From: Aliidiomarina celeris | Lineage (GTDB): Bacteria > Pseudomonadota > Gammaproteobacteria > Enterobacterales > Alteromonadaceae | Direction: 5' to 3' | Assembly (NCBI RefSeq): GCF_003316875.1 | Contig: NZ_QMIL01000007.1 | Coordinates: 1-64,000 of the forward strand | DNA: 64,000 nt | In this document: piece after piece, positions 60,166 through 64,000 of the stretch | Position numbering within the stretch: position 1 is the first letter of the stretch | Layout: the number at the start of each line of letters is the position of its first letter | Notes under the pieces: generated by a model | What the model was told of the DNA's origin: nothing | What the model saw: only the letters and a program-made list of their open reading frames with translations | Database searches by the model: none | Made by a program: the position numbers and the translations under genes

Positions 60166-60422
60166 TGTTGGTCCTTAAAGCCCAAAAATAGAAAAGTAGA
60201 AGGCTATTGTGAGTGCTGTTGAACATGGGCGTCAACATTCGTTTGCACGCATTTTAACTTAGCAAATGAACGCTCTGTCGAATGCCCGTGTAAAGAGGCA
60301 AATATTTCTTCAATTCTGTGCGACTTTCCTTTACTGCAGCAAAATTCTTCTTATACTTGCGCCCATATCCATACCGTGACAATCAACGTTTGATCATTCG
60401 GTATTTGGTCACAGGAGATGCA
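60166..60422. other. CYTH gene/putA divergent promoter region
   Basis: Holds the putA promoter (60330-60357), a palindrome ATCAACGTTTGAT (60382-60394) and an inverted GTGAC...GTCAC pair (60376-60411) around the putA ribosome site region. No gene is seen. Confidence 0.7.
60330..60357 (+). promoter_or_regulatory. putA promoter
   Basis: TTTACT (60330-60335), 16-bp spacer, TATACT (60352-60357), then TGCGCCC. The start codon lies 66 bp after the -10, leaving a leader with two inverted repeats that may regulate it. Confidence 0.7.
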
Positions 60423-63400
60423 ATGTTTAAAGCGAGTCAGGTGTTAACCCAGCGGTACGAACCCGCACAGTTGAGCGAGCTCTGGCAGGCCATCAGCAAT
60501 AACTACATTGTGGATGAAAATGCGTACCTTGAAGAACTCATCAAGCTGGTCGACAGTGATCCAGAGCGAATGAGTGTACTCAATAAAAATGCTGAAGGAT
60601 TGGTAAGCCGCGTGCGTGAGCAAGCGAAGGGCGGCGAAGCTGTCGATGCGTTTTTACAACAATACAGCCTGAATACCCAAGAAGGTATTGTGCTGATGTG
60701 TTTGGCTGAAGCGCTACTGCGCATTCCAGACGGTGCCACCGCCGACGCGCTCATTCGTGATCGGCTCGGCCTTGGTGCATGGCGCGACTATAAACGCAAA
60801 AGCGAGTCGTTGTTGGTCAATACCGGTACCTTTGCACTGAATTTTGCCAACAACGTGATCAACCCTGCAGGTCGCATTGAACTTGAGCCTGTGTCGTATT
60901 TTCGTCGTATGGTTCGGCGGTTGGGCTTACCTGTGGTCCGCCAAGCAACCTATCAAGCTATGAAAATGATGGGCAAGCAGTTCGTGCTTGGGCGTACCAT
61001 TGAAGAAGCATTGAAGAACAGTCGCGATAAACGCGACCAAGGCTATACCCATTCATACGACATGCTCGGTGAAGCGGCTTTAACAGCCCACGACGCCGAC
61101 CGTTTTCGCCAAGCTTATGTAAACTCGATTAATCGCGTTGCGGCGGAGAAGTTTAATAACCCAGACGTAGTGCGGCCAACCATCTCAATTAAGCTGTCGG
61201 CGCTGCATCCGCGCTATGAAGTTGCTAACCGCGACCGCGTATTAACGGAGTTAGCAACAACATTAACCGAGCTTATTACACTGGCAAAGAACGCCGACGT
61301 GGGCGTTACCATAGACGCTGAAGAAGTAGACCGCTTAGAGCTGTCGTTAGAATTATTTGAAAAAGTTTACCGTAGCGGCGTTTGCAAAGGCTGGCCTCGT
61401 TTTGGTTTAGTGGTACAAGCCTATTCTAAACGCGCCCTACCTACGCTTTGCTGGCTCACCGCACTAGCGAAAGAATGCGGCGACGAAATTCCCGTACGCT
61501 TGGTGAAAGGCGCCTATTGGGACACGGAAATTAAGCTTTCTCAACAGCTTGGATTAACCGGATACCCTGTGTTTACGCGTAAAGCGAGCACTGACGTTTC
61601 GTACATGGCCTGTGCGCGGTTCCTACTAAGCGAACACACCGAAGGGCTCATTTACCCACAATTTGCCACGCACAACGCCCACACTATTTGTGCAATTCAA
61701 CAAATGGGCGGCAGTCGGCGTTATGAATTCCAGCGCTTACACGGCATGGGTAAAGAACTTTACGACCAAGTGCTGCGCGAAGATAAAGGCCGCAGCGTGC
61801 GAATTTACGCACCGGTTGGCGCACACAAAGACTTGCTACCTTACTTGGTTCGTCGCCTATTAGAAAACGGAGCCAACAGTTCGTTCGTGCACAAATTGCT
61901 CGACCCGAAAGTGCCCGCCAAAGCACTTGCCGAACATCCGCTCACCTTGCTACGCGAAAAGCCAAGCTTAGCAAATGATCAAATTCCGTTGCCGACTGAG
62001 ATTTTCGGCACACGCAAAAACTCTTTGGGGTTAAATATGAATATTCAGTCGCAAGGCGAAGCCTTTTTCGAAAAAGTACGTAGTTTCCAGAACAACCAAT
62101 GGCAAGGTGGCCCGATTGTTAACGGCCAGTTAGTTGAAACCGGGCAACGTGTAGGGGTAACCTCACCACAACAACGAACTCACCAAATCGGCACCATTGG
62201 TTGGGCCGACGCGGAACTCGCAGAAAAAGCTCTTGCGGTTTCTAATAGTGCATTCCAACGCTGGACGCGCACCGACGTAGACGTGCGGGCAAAGGCGCTC
62301 GAAACACTTGCCGACAAGCTCGAAGAAAATCTGCACGAACTCATTGCCCTGTGCACACTTGAAGCCGGTAAAACCCTACAAGACGGTATCGACGAAGTTC
62401 GTGAAGCGGTTGATTTTTGTCGTTACTACGCTATTCAAGCGCGTAAGCTCATGGGTGAAGGCGAAAAATTGCCAGGGCCTACGGGTGAAACCAATGAATT
62501 GTTTGTGCAAGGGCGCGGCACTTTCATTTGTATAAGCCCGTGGAACTTCCCGCTTGCTATATTTCTTGGCCAAATTACTGCAGCCCTCGCTACCGGCAAC
62601 TGCGTAATTGCCAAGCCTGCGGAGCAAACTGGTTTAATTGCCTACCGTGCGATTCAGCTAGCGCACGAGTCGGGTATTCCCGGCGACGTACTTCAGTTCT
62701 TACCCGGCAAAGGCGCTGAAATTGGCTCATATTTAGTGAGCCAAGACGCCATTGGTGGTGTGTGCTTTACCGGTTCAACCACCACGGCACAAGCAATTAA
62801 CCGCGCGCTAGCCGCTCGCACCGGCGCTATTGTGCCACTTATTGCAGAAACGGGTGGCCAAAACGCCATGATGGTTGACTCAACTGCGCTTCCTGAGCAA
62901 GCGGTGAACGACATTGTTGGCAGCGCCTTTAAGAGTGCCGGCCAGCGCTGCTCGGCGTTGCGGGTACTCTATGTACAAGACGACGTTGCCGACCGCATTT
63001 TGGAGCTGATGGCCGGCGCTATGCAAGAACTTACCGTAGGCGACCCGATTGATCATAAAACCGATGTGGGTCCGGTAATCGACGGTGTAGCCAAAACCAA
63101 CCTTGAGCAGCACATTATTGATATTCAACACACAGGTAAAATTTTGGCCGAAGCGCCAATGCCAGACTACACGGCAAATGGTACGTTCGTAACGCCAACC
63201 GCTATCGAAATTGACAGCATTAGCATGCTGGTACGCGAGAACTTTGGTCCAATTTTGCACGTGATTCGTTTTAAGCGTGAGGATATTGATCAGGTTATCG
63301 ACGACATTAACAACACCGGCTTTGGTTTAACCTTTGGTATTCATAGCCGTAATGAAAGCTTTGCCTACGACGTAGCCAAACGCATTAACGTAGGTAACGT

Positions 63401-63587
63401 GTACATTAACCGCAACCAAATTGGTGCTGTAGTTGGCGTACAACCTTTCGGTGGCCAAGGCCTTTCTGGCACAGGCCCGAAAGCCGGCGGCCCGCACTAC
63501 CTGTATGCCTTTATGACCGAAAAAACCTTCACCGATAACATCACAGCAGTGGGCGGTAACGCCACGTTGTTGTCACTGGGTGACTAA
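60423..63587 (+). CDS. putA: Bifunctional proline dehydrogenase/P5C dehydrogenase
   Basis: 1054 residues from the ATG at 60423 (MFKASQVLTQRYEP), with AGGAG five bases upstream; a longer frame runs into the promoter and is rejected. The FAD-dependent proline dehydrogenase domain (about 100-460) is followed by the NAD-dependent P5C dehydrogenase (about 530-1040) with the catalytic Cys in SAGQRCSALRV. It oxidises proline to glutamate. E. coli PutA (1320) has an N-terminal ribbon-helix-helix DNA-binding domain; it is absent here, so this PutA cannot autoregulate by DNA binding. Confidence 0.96.
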   Translation: MFKASQVLTQRYEPAQLSELWQAISNNYIVDENAYLEELIKLVDSDPERMSVLNKNAEGLVSRVREQAKGGEAVDAFLQQYSLNTQEGIVLMCLAEALLRIPDGATADALIRDRLGLGAWRDYKRKSESLLVNTGTFALNFANNVINPAGRIELEPVSYFRRMVRRLGLPVVRQATYQAMKMMGKQFVLGRTIEEALKNSRDKRDQGYTHSYDMLGEAALTAHDADRFRQAYVNSINRVAAEKFNNPDVVRPTISIKLSALHPRYEVANRDRVLTELATTLTELITLAKNADVGVTIDAEEVDRLELSLELFEKVYRSGVCKGWPRFGLVVQAYSKRALPTLCWLTALAKECGDEIPVRLVKGAYWDTEIKLSQQLGLTGYPVFTRKASTDVSYMACARFLLSEHTEGLIYPQFATHNAHTICAIQQMGGSRRYEFQRLHGMGKELYDQVLREDKGRSVRIYAPVGAHKDLLPYLVRRLLENGANSSFVHKLLDPKVPAKALAEHPLTLLREKPSLANDQIPLPTEIFGTRKNSLGLNMNIQSQGEAFFEKVRSFQNNQWQGGPIVNGQLVETGQRVGVTSPQQRTHQIGTIGWADAELAEKALAVSNSAFQRWTRTDVDVRAKALETLADKLEENLHELIALCTLEAGKTLQDGIDEVREAVDFCRYYAIQARKLMGEGEKLPGPTGETNELFVQGRGTFICISPWNFPLAIFLGQITAALATGNCVIAKPAEQTGLIAYRAIQLAHESGIPGDVLQFLPGKGAEIGSYLVSQDAIGGVCFTGSTTTAQAINRALAARTGAIVPLIAETGGQNAMMVDSTALPEQAVNDIVGSAFKSAGQRCSALRVLYVQDDVADRILELMAGAMQELTVGDPIDHKTDVGPVIDGVAKTNLEQHIIDIQHTGKILAEAPMPDYTANGTFVTPTAIEIDSISMLVRENFGPILHVIRFKREDIDQVIDDINNTGFGLTFGIHSRNESFAYDVAKRINVGNVYINRNQIGAVVGVQPFGGQGLSGTGPKAGGPHYLYAFMTEKTFTDNITAVGGNATLLSLGD

Positions 63588-63606
63588 TTTAGGTATTTGA
63601 AAATAC

Positions 63607-63634
63607 AAAAGGGCCGCTTTCGCGGCCCTTTTTG
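63607..63634 (+). terminator. Rho-independent terminator of putA
   Basis: Stem GGGCCGC / GCGGCCC with TTTC loop, flanked by AAAA and TTTTT, 24 bp past the putA stop. Works on the plus strand; the minus strand (AAAAGGG...) could also terminate the small downstream gene. Confidence 0.92.
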
Positions 63635-63676
63635 TTACCTCTTTAGCACCCTTAATACTCGTTTGCCTAAAAGTGC

Positions 63677-63847
63677 TTAGCCCCTTGGCCCGAGCAAAAA
63701 CCAAATGATAAATCCAACATAGGGCGCCAAAATAACCAAAACAATCCACAGCGCTTTGTGCAAATTGGGCGAGCGACTTCCCGCAATATTCAATACCGCG
63801 TAAATAATTAACACTAAGTGCAGAATACTTAAAATAGTAGCGAGCAT
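63677..63847 (-). CDS. Small PLDc_N-like membrane protein
   Basis: 56 residues, two hydrophobic helices (about 4-20 and 31-53). The pattern N-W-(W/L)-I-V-(L)-x-(P-(x)-G-x-(x)-(x)-(W/Y)-(F)-(L-L-G) reads here as LWIVLVILAPYVGFIIWFLLGPRG, matching the phospholipase D N-terminal-like (PLDc_N) small proteins. AAGGAG lies seven bases before the ATG. Convergent with putA. Function unknown. Confidence 0.75.
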   Translation of the reverse strand: MLATILSILHLVLIIYAVLNIAGSRSPNLHKALWIVLVILAPYVGFIIWFLLGPRG

Positions 63848-63922
63848 TACTCAACTCCTTTGTTGTTGTCATTCCAAGCTCCACGTACACTATTAGTATA
63901 GTCATTGAATTAGGAATTCGCC

Positions 63923-64000
63923 GTGCCGTCATTGTTAGATCGCCGTAAAGGTTTTCGACCACAGAAAAAGAAGCTGAGTCAGCAAGCTCTACAAACCGCT
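63923..64000 (+). CDS. Start of an unidentified gene (partial, runs off the edge)
   Basis: GTG at 63923, with AGGA seven bases upstream, opens a frame to the window end: MPSLLDRRKGFRPQKKKL then SQQALQTA. Basic start; family not recognised with 26 residues. Divergent from the PLDc_N-like gene. Confidence 0.45.
   Translation, partial: MPSLLDRRKGFRPQKKKLSQQALQTA

Overview
The window is chromosomal DNA of a gammaproteobacterium. The ribosomal proteins, PepA, ValS, TolC, DnaB and GlnE all read as close relatives of the E. coli proteins, and several E. coli gene neighbourhoods are preserved (zur next to dusA, rpsF-priB-rpsR-rplI with dnaB-alr, rnr-rlmB, lptFG divergent from pepA-holC-valS, tolC divergent from nudF-yqiB, the CYTH gene with glnE). 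The BCCT transporter, the CZB chemoreceptor, the Hpt/HD-GYP protein and the bifunctional PutA without a DNA-binding domain point to a free-living, probably marine member of the Alteromonadales, possibly Idiomarinaceae. That family placement is inference and was not tested by any search.

Layout. Positions 1-400 hold the promoters and boxA leader of an rRNA operon running left out of the window (minus strand). yajQ follows, then the whole S10-spc-alpha ribosomal protein cluster on the minus strand (1.2-16.3 kb: rpsJ to rpsQ, rplN to rpmJ, rpsM to rplQ). A porin gene with its own promoter and terminator sits exactly at the S10/spc boundary. The usual str operon (rpsL, rpsG, fusA, tuf) is not upstream; instead there are two small secreted proteins and an M19 dipeptidase (16.4-18.6 kb). 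From 18.8 to 28.4 kb lie dusA/zur (divergent), cheX, alr, dnaB, rplI, rpsR, priB, rpsF, a small membrane protein, rlmB and rnr. An intact IS200/IS605-type element (tnpA and tnpB divergent) sits just upstream of rnr. From 30.2 to 36.5 kb are a DnaQ-like exonuclease, a cNMP/CBS/DUF294 protein and a BCCT transporter (one minus-strand group), two membrane proteins, tRNA-Leu(CAA) and an RDD protein. From 36.5 to 47.9 kb are lptG-lptF, pepA-holC-valS, a chemoreceptor, rraB-plsC and a Hpt/HD-GYP protein. From 47.9 to 63.9 kb are parC, parE, yqiB, nudF, tolC, an LpxL-type acyltransferase with a partner of unknown function, glnE, a CYTH-domain protein, putA, a small PLDc_N-like protein and the start of an unidentified gene.

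How it works together. Most of the window is translation and replication housekeeping. The regulatory sequences are unusually readable: rRNA P1/P2, the S10 promoter with a terminator hairpin placed like the L4-controlled attenuator, an extended -10 spc promoter, a leader resembling the bS6:bS18 motif upstream of rpsF, a tRNA-Leu promoter, and near-consensus putA and (FNR-like) chemoreceptor sites. Convergent gene pairs repeatedly end in hairpins that overlap the stop codons. Accessory content is light: the porin insertion, the IS element with a probable omegaRNA locus, a 15-bp minisatellite in the CYTH gene and lineage-specific small genes. I found no CRISPR array, prophage or dedicated defence island; the closest thing to a guide-RNA system is the TnpB locus.
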